Assembly (NCBI GenBank): GCA_016716185.1
Contig: JADJWV010000002.1
Span: forward strand, 1,712,501-1,776,500
Direction of reading: 5' to 3'
Source of the DNA: Saprospiraceae bacterium
Lineage (GTDB): Bacteria; Bacteroidota; Bacteroidia; Chitinophagales; Saprospiraceae
DNA length: 64,000 bases
Made by a program: the position numbers and the translations under genes. Shown here one piece after another: positions 8,005 through 17,360 of the stretch (position 1 is the stretch's first letter; each line of letters opens with the position of its first letter). Below the pieces are notes generated by a model that saw nothing but the letters and a program-made list of their open reading frames with translations, had not been told where the DNA came from and searched no databases.

Positions 8005-8709
8005 TCAAATATGGAGTTCAAATGTATTTAAAAAATGATGAATAAATTTTGATTTAACTTCTTCCAAAGAGACTTCATACCCGAGTTCCCGATGGAGTGA
8101 AGTAACGGGTTTTTCTACCGGGTTGATTCCGCAAGGGACGATATACTTAAAATAATCGAGATTGGTATTGATGTTAAAAGCCAGTCCGTGAAGACTCACC
8201 CACCTGCTTAAATGAACACCAATTGCGCAAATCTTTCTGGGCTTTGATGTATTCCTGTCGAGCCAAACACCGGTAAGGCCATCTATTCTCTCCGCTTCAA
8301 TTTTGTAGTCGGCTAAAACCTTGATTACGACCGCCTCCAGCGAACGAACATATTTATGGACATCTGTAAATAGTTTTTCGAGGTCCAAAATAGGATAGGC
8401 TACGAGTTGTCCGGGTCCGTGGTAGGTAATATCCCCTCCCCTGTTGATCTGGTGAAATTCGGCCTGAATTTCATCCATTTTATCGAGTGGTTGAAGCAAA
8501 TGCTCGGCTTGACCTGATTTTCCAAGCGTGAAGACATGAGGATGTTCACAGAGGATCAATGTATGCGAAGAAAAAGCAATGCCTGACCGTTTTTCTTCTA
8601 TGAGTTGTTGGTGGATCTCCGTTTGGAGCTTCCAGGCTTCCGGATAGGCTTGAAGACCCAGATCCAGAATTCTAATTTTTTTTGTTAAATTCCTTTGATT
8701 ATCAACCAA
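8005..8709 (-). CDS. lipB: Octanoyltransferase LipB
   Basis: 234 residues. Transfers octanoyl from octanoyl-ACP to lipoyl-domain lysines, the first step of lipoate synthesis. The family signature RGGDITYHGPGQLVAYPI is complete, and the catalytic lysine (RKICAIGV) and cysteine (IVPCGI) motifs are present. No ATG is available near the N-terminus; TTG at 8709 is the likely start, giving MVDNQRNLTKK. Its start lies inside the promoter region of the divergent gene at 8740. Confidence 0.93.
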   Translation of the reverse strand: MVDNQRNLTKKIRILDLGLQAYPEAWKLQTEIHQQLIEEKRSGIAFSSHTLILCEHPHVFTLGKSGQAEHLLQPLDKMDEIQAEFHQINRGGDITYHGPGQLVAYPILDLEKLFTDVHKYVRSLEAVVIKVLADYKIEAERIDGLTGVWLDRNTSKPRKICAIGVHLSRWVSLHGLAFNINTNLDYFKYIVPCGINPVEKPVTSLHRELGYEVSLEEVKSKFIHHFLNTFELHI

Positions 8710-8724
8710 ATGACTATAAATTTG
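8694..8724 (+). promoter_or_regulatory. Consensus Bacteroidota promoter for the gene at 8740
   Basis: TTTG (8694-8697), 19-base spacer, TAAATTTG (8717-8724). This is a near-ideal -33/-7 pair, ending 15 bases before the ATG at 8740. It overlaps the first codons of the divergent lipB. Confidence 0.6.
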
Positions 8725-8739
8725 ATTTAAAATTTGAGA

Positions 8740-10470
8740 ATGCGCACAAAAATAACACTCCTGAGTTTGATGACAGTATTCTGTATATCAAACCTGGCTT
8801 CCCAGCTGGCACCTGATTTTACGGTCACCGATTTCAACCAAAAAACCCACAAGCTGTATGCAGATTACCTCGATAAAGACAAAGTTGTCGTCATAAAGTT
8901 TTTCTTTGTCGGATGTCCGCCTTGTGCCAGTGTAGCTCCTTACGTTCAAAGCGCCTATACGCGGGCCGGATCGGGTTCTGGCAACGTCGAATTTTTTCAG
9001 ATCACGACCTTGAGCTCAGATAAAAATGCAACGGTTAAATCCTACCACCAGTCGAAGGGACTTACTTTTCCCGGAATTGGTTCGGATGGAAATTCAGCAC
9101 AGGCTCTGGCTCCCTATAAAAGCGGAACTTTTGGAACCTGGTATGGGACTCCTACTTTTGTAGTGATCGCCCCAAATGGAGAAGTGGATTACAATGTGAA
9201 CATGAGTGCCGGCAATCCTTACGGTTTGGATACTGCCATTGCCAGGGCGTTCAGAAAAGTGAATAATGGCGGCGGCGGTGGCGGCGGCATGGAATGCGAA
9301 GACAGCTTCACGGTGAAAACGATAACACAGCTCCAGCCCGACGGCTATTATATAGTCGATTATCAAGGTGGAAATCCCACACAAACACTGGATTCAGGTT
9401 TGTATTATTGCCAGTTTCCGTTGCCGCAAAATTTGGACGAAGTTTTTGTGTTGCCCTATATCAATAAAAAAGATAGTTCACTCAATGGGATCACAACGGG
9501 TGATATCGTAAGAATTCAAAGACACATTCTTGGCCTGGAAGCTTTGAACAATTTGCAACTACGCTGTGCGGATGTCAACAATTCCGGTTCTGTTACTGCA
9601 GCCGATGTTTCCGAGATCCGGAAATTAGTTTTAGGAGTGACAAGCAAGTTTAGCAGGCTGACAGAATCATTTGCTATTGCCCATAATCCAAAATCCAAAA
9701 ATTATTGGGATTATGATAACAAAGTGTTGGTGCGTGATCTGATCAACAAAACAAAAACCAATGAATTTGGTGTATGCAAATTTGGAGATGTATCAGGTGC
9801 ATTGCTCTTGAAAGAAGATATTTTTGAAAACAGAGCACAACGGATTCAGTCGGCCACGGTTTCCGAAGAAATGATTAGTCCTTTGCTTTGGTCCTACACC
9901 ATAGCGCTAAGAGATTTTAATCAACTGGAAGCATTTCAGTTTGGTTTGAAATTTCCTGTGGATGAGCTCGTTCAGCTGGAATTGTGCGATGCTTTATCCA
10001 ACTGGTCTTATGATTATGCGATAGATCGTCGCAACTCCTATTTTAAAGTATCAGCGATTTCAGATTTGAAAGAAAACAGCAATCCTGCCACCTATGTTCT
10101 CAAATTAAAAACCCGCTCTAAGGTGAATTTGAAGGAACTTGAAGCGCAGGAATTTTTACCGGAATTCATTTACAAATCCGGAGCCACAGCAAATGATTTC
10201 AAGTTGCAGTATGAAGACAGTCCATCAAGACTAGTATTGGTTTATCAACAATATTCGACAAACAGTCTGATTATAGAAAGTACCGGATCTTTATCCAGAT
10301 TGGAATTATTCGATCTCAATGGCAGGGTTCTGTATTCTGCAGCTTTGGATTCACTTACCCGTGTACATGTTGTCAGTGAAATTGATCAAATCATGCCAAA
10401 GGGTCCTGGATTCATAAGAATCTACGATGAAACGGGTAAAATGGAATGCAAAAGTTTTGTCAGAATCTAA
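8740..10470 (+). CDS. Secreted thioredoxin-like / dockerin-like protein with T9SS-type C-terminus
   Basis: 576 residues from ATG 8740 with a signal peptide (LLSLMTVFCISNLASQ). Residues about 25-175 form a TlpA-like thioredoxin domain with the redox motif GCPPC and a cis-proline region GTPTFVVIAP. A glycine linker (seven G) follows. Residues about 245-300 resemble a dockerin type I pair: TTGDIVRIQRHILG and DVNNSGSVTAADVSEIRKLVLG. The next about 170 residues look beta-rich and could be a cohesin-like fold (ALRDFNQLEAFQFGLKF). The tail SRLELFDLNGRVLYS...FVRI resembles a T9SS sorting domain with the usual LPxGxY replaced by MPKGPGFIRI. Probably cell-surface or extracellular. Confidence 0.82.
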   Translation: MRTKITLLSLMTVFCISNLASQLAPDFTVTDFNQKTHKLYADYLDKDKVVVIKFFFVGCPPCASVAPYVQSAYTRAGSGSGNVEFFQITTLSSDKNATVKSYHQSKGLTFPGIGSDGNSAQALAPYKSGTFGTWYGTPTFVVIAPNGEVDYNVNMSAGNPYGLDTAIARAFRKVNNGGGGGGGMECEDSFTVKTITQLQPDGYYIVDYQGGNPTQTLDSGLYYCQFPLPQNLDEVFVLPYINKKDSSLNGITTGDIVRIQRHILGLEALNNLQLRCADVNNSGSVTAADVSEIRKLVLGVTSKFSRLTESFAIAHNPKSKNYWDYDNKVLVRDLINKTKTNEFGVCKFGDVSGALLLKEDIFENRAQRIQSATVSEEMISPLLWSYTIALRDFNQLEAFQFGLKFPVDELVQLELCDALSNWSYDYAIDRRNSYFKVSAISDLKENSNPATYVLKLKTRSKVNLKELEAQEFLPEFIYKSGATANDFKLQYEDSPSRLVLVYQQYSTNSLIIESTGSLSRLELFDLNGRVLYSAALDSLTRVHVVSEIDQIMPKGPGFIRIYDETGKMECKSFVRI

Positions 10471-10497
10471 CACCCGTTAGTGATTGTAAAAAGTGCT

Positions 10498-12144
10498 CTA
10501 CTTTTCAGTATTATTTAATTTTAACAGATTAAGAGGATTGGTTGTTAATTGCCGAATCTCATTTTGAGCAAACCAGGCCGTTTGATCGTAAAATAAAGGG
10601 ATGACAGGGGCCTCATCAATCAGAATATTGTCGAGTTGCTGATACAACGCTCTCCTTTTCAGTGGATCCATTTGCAATATCGCTTTTTCGTATAAAGCAT
10701 TGAATTCCGGATTATCGAATCGGGTATAATTAGGAGGTGCTGAATTCTTTCCATAAAACACTGTAAGAAATGATTCCTCATCCGGGTAATCTGCAATCCA
10801 CGAAGCTCTGAATAAAGACACCTCCCCTGCTCTCATTTGTTCGCGGAGGCTGGCGGTTTCGACCAGATCAATCTGTACCCGAAGTCCGATTTCTTCCCAT
10901 TGTTTTGCAATGAAAGTCATCAGATCGACATAATCTTTATTTGTACTGATTACCAAAACAGGCAGTTTTTGGGTGTCGTCATATCCGCAAGCACTCAGCA
11001 ACTTTCTGGCTTTCTCCGGATCGTAATGATACCCCCTGTTTATTGTGGGGTCAAAAGACGGCAAGCCTTTTGGAATGAATCCGGCTTCCGCAGGAGTGCC
11101 CATTCCATATCTGAAATTAGCGACCAGTTTTTTCCGGTCGATCGCATAATTTAAAGCCTGTCTGAACATTTTTTGCTTCAAAGGATGAGCGGCATCCAGC
11201 CGGCTTGTGTGAATGCCAATGTATTCTGTATTGAGGTAATCTCCTTTGAGCAATTGAAATTTTTCCAACTGGTCCGGTCTCAACTCACCTGATTTTTGCA
11301 GCAACTGATGTGCAAAACCACTATGAATACCAGAAAAAAAATCGATTTGCTTTTTCAGAAATTCAAGGTAGGCTGTATTCCGGTCCTCTATAAAGGAAAT
11401 TCGGATCCCATCGAGCTTGGCAGCAGGTCCAAAGTAATCCTCATTTCTTTCGAGAAACAGGCCTTTTCGCCCCATCCATTTTCGCAGCTTAAAAGCTTGT
11501 GTCCCTACCGGATTTTTTGAAAACTGTGCATTGTAATAGGCTACGGCTTCGGGTGGATATACGCTGCAATACGCGGAAGTAAGCAACTGCAGCATTGGAG
11601 AAAAGGGTCTCAACAAACGAATTTCAAATATGCTGTCATTAGGTGCAGTGAAAGCAGTCGAATCTGCAACTTTGTCTTTAAATATCCAGGAACCGGGAGC
11701 GCTGAGTTGTGGATCCAGCAGTCTTTTGAAACTAAATGCCACATCCGATGCTTTTACAGGTCGAGTTTGTTCAGGTCCAAAACATGAATCCTTATGGTAA
11801 GTTACATGTGGTCGCAAGACAAAGCGGTACAAATTGCCGTTTTCTAAGATCTGCCAGGATGTAGCCAGCTCCGGAATGATATTCATGGAATCATCCAGAT
11901 CAACCAGCTGGTTATACAGGTGTTCAATGGCCCAAATATTGTTTTGTGATTTGGCAAAAGCGGGATCCAATGAATTGATGAGATTGGGCTGGTTGTAATG
12001 AAACACCCTGGGTTTATTCTGACCTGAGCTGTTATTTTTTTTACATGCAGTAATAATGAAAGCCGAACACATCAGAAACCAAATCAAACGCCACCCGGAT
12101 GTTGCGGATAAAAATTTAAACAGAGATGTTTTGAAAAAACTCAT
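10498..12144 (-). CDS. ABC transporter substrate-binding lipoprotein, family 5 (oligopeptide/nickel type)
   Basis: 548 residues from ATG 12144; a GTG at 12150 is an alternative start. The signal ends in a lipobox (FIITAC). The mature part matches solute-binding family 5: LNSLDPAFAKSQ, HLYNQLVDLD, PELATSWQI, VRPVKASDVAFSFKRLLDP and a C-terminal APVIPLFYDQTAW. In Bacteroidota these bind oligopeptides outside the inner membrane. No permease or ATPase lies beside it; a fused DppD-DppF-type ATPase is at 61127-62854, far away. It converges on the gene at 8740. Confidence 0.9.
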   Translation of the reverse strand: MSFFKTSLFKFLSATSGWRLIWFLMCSAFIITACKKNNSSGQNKPRVFHYNQPNLINSLDPAFAKSQNNIWAIEHLYNQLVDLDDSMNIIPELATSWQILENGNLYRFVLRPHVTYHKDSCFGPEQTRPVKASDVAFSFKRLLDPQLSAPGSWIFKDKVADSTAFTAPNDSIFEIRLLRPFSPMLQLLTSAYCSVYPPEAVAYYNAQFSKNPVGTQAFKLRKWMGRKGLFLERNEDYFGPAAKLDGIRISFIEDRNTAYLEFLKKQIDFFSGIHSGFAHQLLQKSGELRPDQLEKFQLLKGDYLNTEYIGIHTSRLDAAHPLKQKMFRQALNYAIDRKKLVANFRYGMGTPAEAGFIPKGLPSFDPTINRGYHYDPEKARKLLSACGYDDTQKLPVLVISTNKDYVDLMTFIAKQWEEIGLRVQIDLVETASLREQMRAGEVSLFRASWIADYPDEESFLTVFYGKNSAPPNYTRFDNPEFNALYEKAILQMDPLKRRALYQQLDNILIDEAPVIPLFYDQTAWFAQNEIRQLTTNPLNLLKLNNTEK

Positions 12145-12253
12145 TTTCACTACTGGCGGCTAAAATAAGGGGCAAGAGCTGAATGAATCGCACCTTTTCT
12201 TCAAATCATTCGTGGCTTAAGCTTTTGTTCAATATTCCTCATGAGAATTGCCG

Positions 12254-12261
12254 TAGGTTTG
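12254..12261 (+). promoter_or_regulatory. -7 box for the hydrolase-parAB-DUF5683 cluster
   Basis: TAGGTTTG fits TAnnTTTG, 15 bases before the ATG at 12277. A TTTG occurs at 12224-12227, but the 26-base spacing is longer than usual. Confidence 0.45.
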
Positions 12262-12276
12262 CAGTAAATTTTTTAG

Positions 12277-12963
12277 ATGAGATTGCATTATTACGGACAC
12301 TCTTGTTTCTCTGTTGAACTGAAAGGTAAAAAGCTGCTTTTCGATCCGTTTATTTCAGGCAATCCGCTGACTCAACAGGTCCAACTTGAATCGATAAAAG
12401 CAGATTACATCTTGATTTCACATGGGCATGGAGACCACATGGCCGATGCTGAAGTTATTGCAAAAAATAATAATGCGTTGATTATCAGTACTTTTGAAAT
12501 AGTAAGCTGGTTTGAAAGCAGAGGAATTAAGGGAATCCCCATGAATACAGGAGGACAGACCAGGCTTGATTTTGGCAATGTAAAATTGGTCAATGCAATT
12601 CATTCCAGTCTTTTGCCCGATGGCTCTTATGGGGCCAACCCGGTTGGATTTTGCATCCATAATGAAGAAACCAGTTTTTATTTTGCAGGGGATACGGCTT
12701 TGACGATGGATATGCAACTCATACCCATGACTTGTCCACCTTTAAAATTTGCAATTTTACCAATAGGCGATCATTTTACCATGGGTTATAAAGATGCTTT
12801 GATTGCCAGCGATTTCATTCAATGTGATCAAATCGTAGGCTGTCATTTCAATACCTTCCCACCAATCCAGATCGATGCTGCTCAGGTAAGAGCCGCTTTT
12901 CATGAGAAAGGGAAAACAATCACATTGCCTGAAATAAACCAAGCCGTCAATTTACATGGGTAA
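12277..12963 (+). CDS. UPF0173 metal-dependent hydrolase (metallo-beta-lactamase fold)
   Basis: 228 residues. The zinc-binding HGHGDHMAD motif (about residues 49-57), an N-terminal YYGHSCFSVELKGKKLLFDPFISGNP, a further HSS, and FAGDTALTMDMQLI identify the UPF0173/YtkL group of metallo-beta-lactamase-fold hydrolases. The physiological substrate is not known. Its stop overlaps the parA start by 8 bases, so it is translated together with the chromosome-partitioning genes. Confidence 0.9.
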   Translation: MRLHYYGHSCFSVELKGKKLLFDPFISGNPLTQQVQLESIKADYILISHGHGDHMADAEVIAKNNNALIISTFEIVSWFESRGIKGIPMNTGGQTRLDFGNVKLVNAIHSSLLPDGSYGANPVGFCIHNEETSFYFAGDTALTMDMQLIPMTCPPLKFAILPIGDHFTMGYKDALIASDFIQCDQIVGCHFNTFPPIQIDAAQVRAAFHEKGKTITLPEINQAVNLHG

Positions 12964-13744
12964 AATTGTTGCCATAGCAAATCAAAAAGGAGGAGTAGGA
13001 AAAACTACGACAGCCATCAACCTGGCATCCTGCATCGCTATTTTAGAACACAAAGTTTTATTAGTAGATGCGGATCCGCAATCAAACAGTACTTCGGGTA
13101 CGGGTTTGGTGGTCGAATCCGGCCAGTACAGCCTCTACGATTGCATGATCAATGAGGTCCCTGCTGAAGAAGCCATCGTGGAAAGCGATACGCCCAACCT
13201 CTATATACTTCCGTCCACGATAGATCTGGTAGGAGCGGATATCGAATTGGTAAATATGCCAAATCGCGAAAAAGTACTCAAGAAAGTTCTCGATCCGATA
13301 AAACAGGATTACGATTTTATTTTTATCGATTGTCTGCCGTCCCTTGGTCTGATTACCATCAACGCTCTTGCGGCTGCAGATTCTGTCATTGTGCCTGTGC
13401 AATGTGAGTTGTTTGCTCTGGAAGGATTATCGAAAATAAAAAATACAATTGATCTCGTGAAAAGCGTTCTCAATCCAAAGCTCGAAATCGAAGGAGTGCT
13501 TCTGAGTATGTACGACAAACGTTTGAGACTGTCTACCATGGTCATAGAAGATATCAGATCAAATATACACTTGCCTGTTTTCGAAACCATCATTCACAGG
13601 AATTCAAAAATATCTGAAGCACCCTTAGCCAAAAAACCGGTCGTCTTGTACGATGCGGCAAGCAAGGGCAGCCATAACTTTCTGAACCTTGCCGATGAAT
13701 TTATGAGAAAAAACACAACCGTCAACCATGAAACAAAAAAATGA
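12956..13744 (+). CDS. parA: Chromosome-partitioning ATPase ParA/Soj
   Basis: 262 residues. It begins directly with the deviant Walker A box (ANQKGGVGKTTTAINLAS), as chromosomal Soj proteins do, with no N-terminal DNA-binding extension. DADPQSNSTSGTG and DFIFIDCLPSLGLI give the other nucleotide-binding motifs. It works with ParB to segregate the chromosome origin region. It overlaps the hydrolase at its start and parB by 17 bases at its end. Confidence 0.95.
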   Translation: MGKIVAIANQKGGVGKTTTAINLASCIAILEHKVLLVDADPQSNSTSGTGLVVESGQYSLYDCMINEVPAEEAIVESDTPNLYILPSTIDLVGADIELVNMPNREKVLKKVLDPIKQDYDFIFIDCLPSLGLITINALAAADSVIVPVQCELFALEGLSKIKNTIDLVKSVLNPKLEIEGVLLSMYDKRLRLSTMVIEDIRSNIHLPVFETIIHRNSKISEAPLAKKPVVLYDAASKGSHNFLNLADEFMRKNTTVNHETKK

Positions 13745-14618
13745 GCTGGGAAAAGGATTGAGGGCCTTGTTGTCGACAATCAATTCGGATGCTACGGTCC
13801 CTGTAGATATTACTGAAAATACCAAAGTAAATAAAGTAAGTCTGATTTCAGTCGATAAAATTTATGCCAACAAGCAACAACCCAGACATGTCTTTGACGA
13901 AGAGTTGATTCAGGAACTTGCAGAATCCATTAAGACCTATGGGATTATTCAACCATTGACGGTCAGGCAAACCGGAGACGATCGTTTCCAGATCATCAGC
14001 GGGGAGCGGAGATTTAAAGCTTCACAATTGGCAGGCCTTCGCGAAGTGCCCGTGTATATCAGGCATGCGAACGACAACGAGATGCTCGAAATGGCACTTG
14101 TAGAAAATATTCAAAGGGAGGATCTCAATCCTGTCGAAATCGCAATTTCCTACCAGCGCCTTTCCGATGAATGTGGATACACACAGGAACAATTGGCTGA
14201 ACGCGTCGGAAAGAAAAGAAGTACCATCAGTAATTACGTACGGCTTTTGAAATTGCCTGTAGAAGTTCAAACGGCCCTGAAAGCAAAGACGATAACGATG
14301 GGACATGCGCGAGTCATTGCAGGGGTAGATGACCTCCTTATGCAGATGCAGCTGTTTAAAGATATCCAAAAAAGCGAAATGTCTGTGCGCGATGCCGAAA
14401 AGACATTGCAAAACTATCAGCGGTCTAAAGCTCGCAAACCGGTAAAACCTTCTGCGCGAAGCATTGATCAAACGATTGAAGTGTTGGAGAAAAAAATGAG
14501 CATGTTTTTTGGATACAAAGTTCAAATTCAACGAAAAGAAAGCGGAGAAGGCCAGATTGTAATTAAGTTCAAGAATGATCATCAGCTGAATGAAATACTG
14601 GATCGCATTGATGAGTAA
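13728..14618 (+). CDS. parB: Chromosome-partitioning protein ParB/Spo0J
   Basis: 296 residues. N-terminal ParB/sulfiredoxin-like CTPase domain with the GERRFKASQLAGL and ENIQREDLNPVEIA motifs (residues about 85-135), then a helix-turn-helix (QEQLAERVGKKRSTISNYV), then a C-terminal dimerisation part. It binds parS sites and spreads. I did not notice a parS-like 16-mer near the gene, but did not scan exhaustively. It overlaps parA and the following DUF5683 gene. Confidence 0.95.
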   Translation: MKQKNELGKGLRALLSTINSDATVPVDITENTKVNKVSLISVDKIYANKQQPRHVFDEELIQELAESIKTYGIIQPLTVRQTGDDRFQIISGERRFKASQLAGLREVPVYIRHANDNEMLEMALVENIQREDLNPVEIAISYQRLSDECGYTQEQLAERVGKKRSTISNYVRLLKLPVEVQTALKAKTITMGHARVIAGVDDLLMQMQLFKDIQKSEMSVRDAEKTLQNYQRSKARKPVKPSARSIDQTIEVLEKKMSMFFGYKVQIQRKESGEGQIVIKFKNDHQLNEILDRIDE

Positions 14619-15186
14619 AAATTATCTGATCAGGTTTTACTGTATCCTTTTGAGCTCTATTGGGCTGGCTCCACTCGCCATAAGTCAGGAAAAGAAAGAT
14701 AGTGTTGAAGCTCCGAAGCAATCTTCAGGGAGTGTTTTTTCTGTAATGTTTAAAGGCAAACCTGGAAAAGCGCTTACTTATTCGCTGCTTTTACCGGGAG
14801 CCGGCCAGGTATACAACAAAAAATATTGGAAGCTACCCATTGTCTATGCAGGTCTCGGAAGTATGATTTACTTCATACAATTCAATAGCAAAGAATTCAA
14901 CCGATACGACAAGGCTTTAAGGGAGCGAGTGGATCATCCTATGGATCCTCAGGATGAATTTGTTGGAGTTCTTTCTGTTTCCGGTATAGACAGTTATCGG
15001 AAATTTTACGACCGCAACCTGCAGTTGAGTTATATCGGCCTGGGGATTGTTTATTTACTTACGGGAATTGATGCGTACGTCGATGCACATCTCAGTGAGT
15101 TTGATGTATCAGAAGATTTAAGCATTCAGTTGAATCCAGAATTTTCGGGGTCTGGTGGGCAAATTGTTTTGCAATTGCGATTCTGA
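14611..15186 (+). CDS. DUF5683 membrane/envelope protein
   Basis: 191 residues from ATG 14611, overlapping the parB stop by 8 bases; a longer in-frame start at 14590 is less likely. It has a signal peptide ending near LAPLAISQ. The family core YSLLLPGAGQVYNKKYWKLPIVYAGLGSMIYFI carries one or two hydrophobic segments, and YIGLGIVYLLTGIDAYVDAHL is a second. DUF5683 genes commonly follow parB in Bacteroidota, as here. Function unknown. Confidence 0.88.
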   Translation: MSKNYLIRFYCILLSSIGLAPLAISQEKKDSVEAPKQSSGSVFSVMFKGKPGKALTYSLLLPGAGQVYNKKYWKLPIVYAGLGSMIYFIQFNSKEFNRYDKALRERVDHPMDPQDEFVGVLSVSGIDSYRKFYDRNLQLSYIGLGIVYLLTGIDAYVDAHLSEFDVSEDLSIQLNPEFSGSGGQIVLQLRF

Positions 15187-15193
15187 TTACAAG

Positions 15194-15511
15194 CTACATC
15201 CAGCCCAGCAATTTTGCAAATTTCAACATTTCTGTCTGGTTATTGATTTTCATTTTTCCTGTAAGTATGGCCATCATCGGATTGAGTTCTCCTTTGAAAA
15301 CTTTTTTCAGATCACCGGCATCCGCCTTAATCGTGCATTTCGATTCTCCCTGAAGTCCTTCGCTGCAAGTCATCGTTCCATTTGCAACAGCTACAGTTAC
15401 CACACCTCCGCCTTCGCCCGAAAGATCGAAATGAAAGCAAGTTGACATGCCGTCCAGCGCTTTGGTGTTTATTTTTTCAGGGAGGTTAAGAAGGAATTCT
15501 TTTGTTGTCAT
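15194..15511 (-). CDS. SCP2 sterol-binding domain protein
   Basis: 105 residues made of one SCP2-like domain: FHFDLSGEGGGVVTVAVANG, CTIKADAGDLKKVFKGELNPMMAILTGKMKI and KFAKLLGW. Such small cytoplasmic proteins bind hydrophobic ligands such as fatty acyl groups or sterol-like lipids; the ligand here is unknown. It is the last gene of a minus-strand group with the M1 peptidase and CPBP protease, 13 bases after the peptidase stop. Confidence 0.9.
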   Translation of the reverse strand: MTTKEFLLNLPEKINTKALDGMSTCFHFDLSGEGGGVVTVAVANGTMTCSEGLQGESKCTIKADAGDLKKVFKGELNPMMAILTGKMKINNQTEMLKFAKLLGWM

Positions 15512-15524
15512 GTAAGCAAATTAT

Positions 15525-17360
15525 TTATTCAGAACGCGACTGATAACAATTATTGTTTGGATCCACATCGGCCATCTTGCTGTCTGCATTGATGCAAAGC
15601 TTATGGATATCTTCGAGGTTCAGTTTGAGTTCAAACTCATAGTAAGGTTGAACCCAGGACCAAGCCGGTAATTTCTGTACAGATTTGGTGCCAAAATCCT
15701 TACAAGACCGCATCAAATTCAAAGGGATGTAAAATTGCTCAAAATCTCCGTTCGCCTTATTCAGTCGAATTTCTACAGGCATAGGGAATTCCCCCAATCT
15801 TACCAGCCGGCAAATCACTTTGTTGTCTTTCTGATAAACGGAATCCACGCCGTAATCCATCTGTTTCGTGGTCTCTACAAAATATTTCTGGAACCAATCC
15901 AGTTGAATTCCACTTGCCTTTTCCATGACTCTGAAAAAATCAGCAGGTTCAGGATGTTTAAATTTCCAATCCCGATAATAATTTAACATGCCTTGATCGA
16001 AAGCAGCATCGCCAACGATATAATTCAGCTGGTCGAGGCATAAGGCTCCTTTGCTGTAAGCGCCCATTCCATAAGCTCTGTTGGTCCTGAAATGATCCGA
16101 GTGTGTGGTGAGCGATTCTTCAATACCGGTTTGCGAAAAAGCAGCAAAATTTTTTCTGTTGTCCAGATGTGGATCAAGACTTGGATCTCCGGGAATCAGC
16201 TTTAATGATTTCAGGTGGTTCATGGTCTCTTCTTCAGCATATGAAGTAAACCCTTCATCCATCCAGGCATACAAACTTTCGTTGGTAGCGAGTACTCCCT
16301 GAAACCAGCTATGCATGAGTTCGTGAATGGTGACACCTACCAAACTGATTAAAGGTCTTTTGCCTGTTATTAATGTAGCCATGGGGTATTCCATGCCGCC
16401 ATCTCCCCCCTGCACAACGGCATATTTGGGGTAAGTATAGCGTCCGTATTTACTTTCAATAAACTCCATAGCCTTATCTATGATGGGGGCAAGTTGTGAC
16501 CACGACTCAGGATTTGATTTTTCCTTTACATAAAATAGTTCCAGTTGCATACCATTGGAACAGGTATGCGATTGATAGGTATAATCCGGATCGGCAGCCC
16601 AAACAAAATCGTGAACATTTTTCGCATGAATGATCCAGTTCACTTTGGATTCATTCGATTTTTGCCCGGGTTTCTGGCATTCGCCTTTTCCGGGATTTTG
16701 TAATACACCCGTAAATGCCAGGCAATATTTTTCATCTATCCGTATTTGAACTTTATAATCGGCGAATATTCCATAAAATTCTCTTGCGATGTAAGGATCA
16801 GTATGCCAGCCATGTTTGTCGTATTGACATAATTTAGGATACCATTGTGCCATGGAGTAGTCTATTCCTTCTTTGTTATTTCTTCCGCTTCTCCTGATTT
16901 GAACAGGTACTTGTGCAAGGTAGTTTAGATCGAGGACCAGACTATCTCCAGGGGGGCAAGAGCGATGCAATTTGGCCATTAACAAGGTACCGTCTACGAT
17001 AAATTTTATATCGTTTCCTTTTTGTTTGATAGAATTGATTTTTATAAATCCGCTTTCTTCCTGAGTTAATTTCGAAATGCGGTGGCCAATTCTGGGGTCC
17101 GGATCAGGCAGTGTTCTGGAACGAATGTCCATATCGCTTCCCGGTTGAAATGCATTAAAATATAAATGAAAGAAAATTTCACCGAGTGTATCCGGACTGT
17201 TATTGTATAAAACAGTTTTTTGCCGCGCTTCATAGGTATGATTCTCTGAATTCATATTCAGGTCGATCTCATATGCGGCTTTCATTTGCCAATAAGAATT
17301 TTGAGCCTGCAAAGAATGGCAGGTAAAAAAAGAGACAATCGCCAGGATGAAAAATATCAT
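15525..17360 (-). CDS. M1-family zinc metallopeptidase, exported
   Basis: 611 residues with a signal peptide (MIFFILAIVSFFTCHSLQAQ). The catalytic zinc site is HELMH with the second ligand in DEGFTSYAEE 18-19 residues later (HExxH-x18-E). The exopeptidase motif reads GGMEYP where classical aminopeptidase N has GAMEN, a variant common in bacterial M1 relatives. Residues about 20-200 form the N-terminal beta-saddle. No T9SS tail is visible, so the mature enzyme is probably periplasmic. It overlaps the CPBP gene by one base (TAATG). Confidence 0.92.
   Translation of the reverse strand: MIFFILAIVSFFTCHSLQAQNSYWQMKAAYEIDLNMNSENHTYEARQKTVLYNNSPDTLGEIFFHLYFNAFQPGSDMDIRSRTLPDPDPRIGHRISKLTQEESGFIKINSIKQKGNDIKFIVDGTLLMAKLHRSCPPGDSLVLDLNYLAQVPVQIRRSGRNNKEGIDYSMAQWYPKLCQYDKHGWHTDPYIAREFYGIFADYKVQIRIDEKYCLAFTGVLQNPGKGECQKPGQKSNESKVNWIIHAKNVHDFVWAADPDYTYQSHTCSNGMQLELFYVKEKSNPESWSQLAPIIDKAMEFIESKYGRYTYPKYAVVQGGDGGMEYPMATLITGKRPLISLVGVTIHELMHSWFQGVLATNESLYAWMDEGFTSYAEEETMNHLKSLKLIPGDPSLDPHLDNRKNFAAFSQTGIEESLTTHSDHFRTNRAYGMGAYSKGALCLDQLNYIVGDAAFDQGMLNYYRDWKFKHPEPADFFRVMEKASGIQLDWFQKYFVETTKQMDYGVDSVYQKDNKVICRLVRLGEFPMPVEIRLNKANGDFEQFYIPLNLMRSCKDFGTKSVQKLPAWSWVQPYYEFELKLNLEDIHKLCINADSKMADVDPNNNCYQSRSE

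Noticed and set aside
10471..10497. Short AAAAGT/ACTTTT stem between converging genes
   Set aside because: Only six weak pairs without a T-run; too little for a terminator call.
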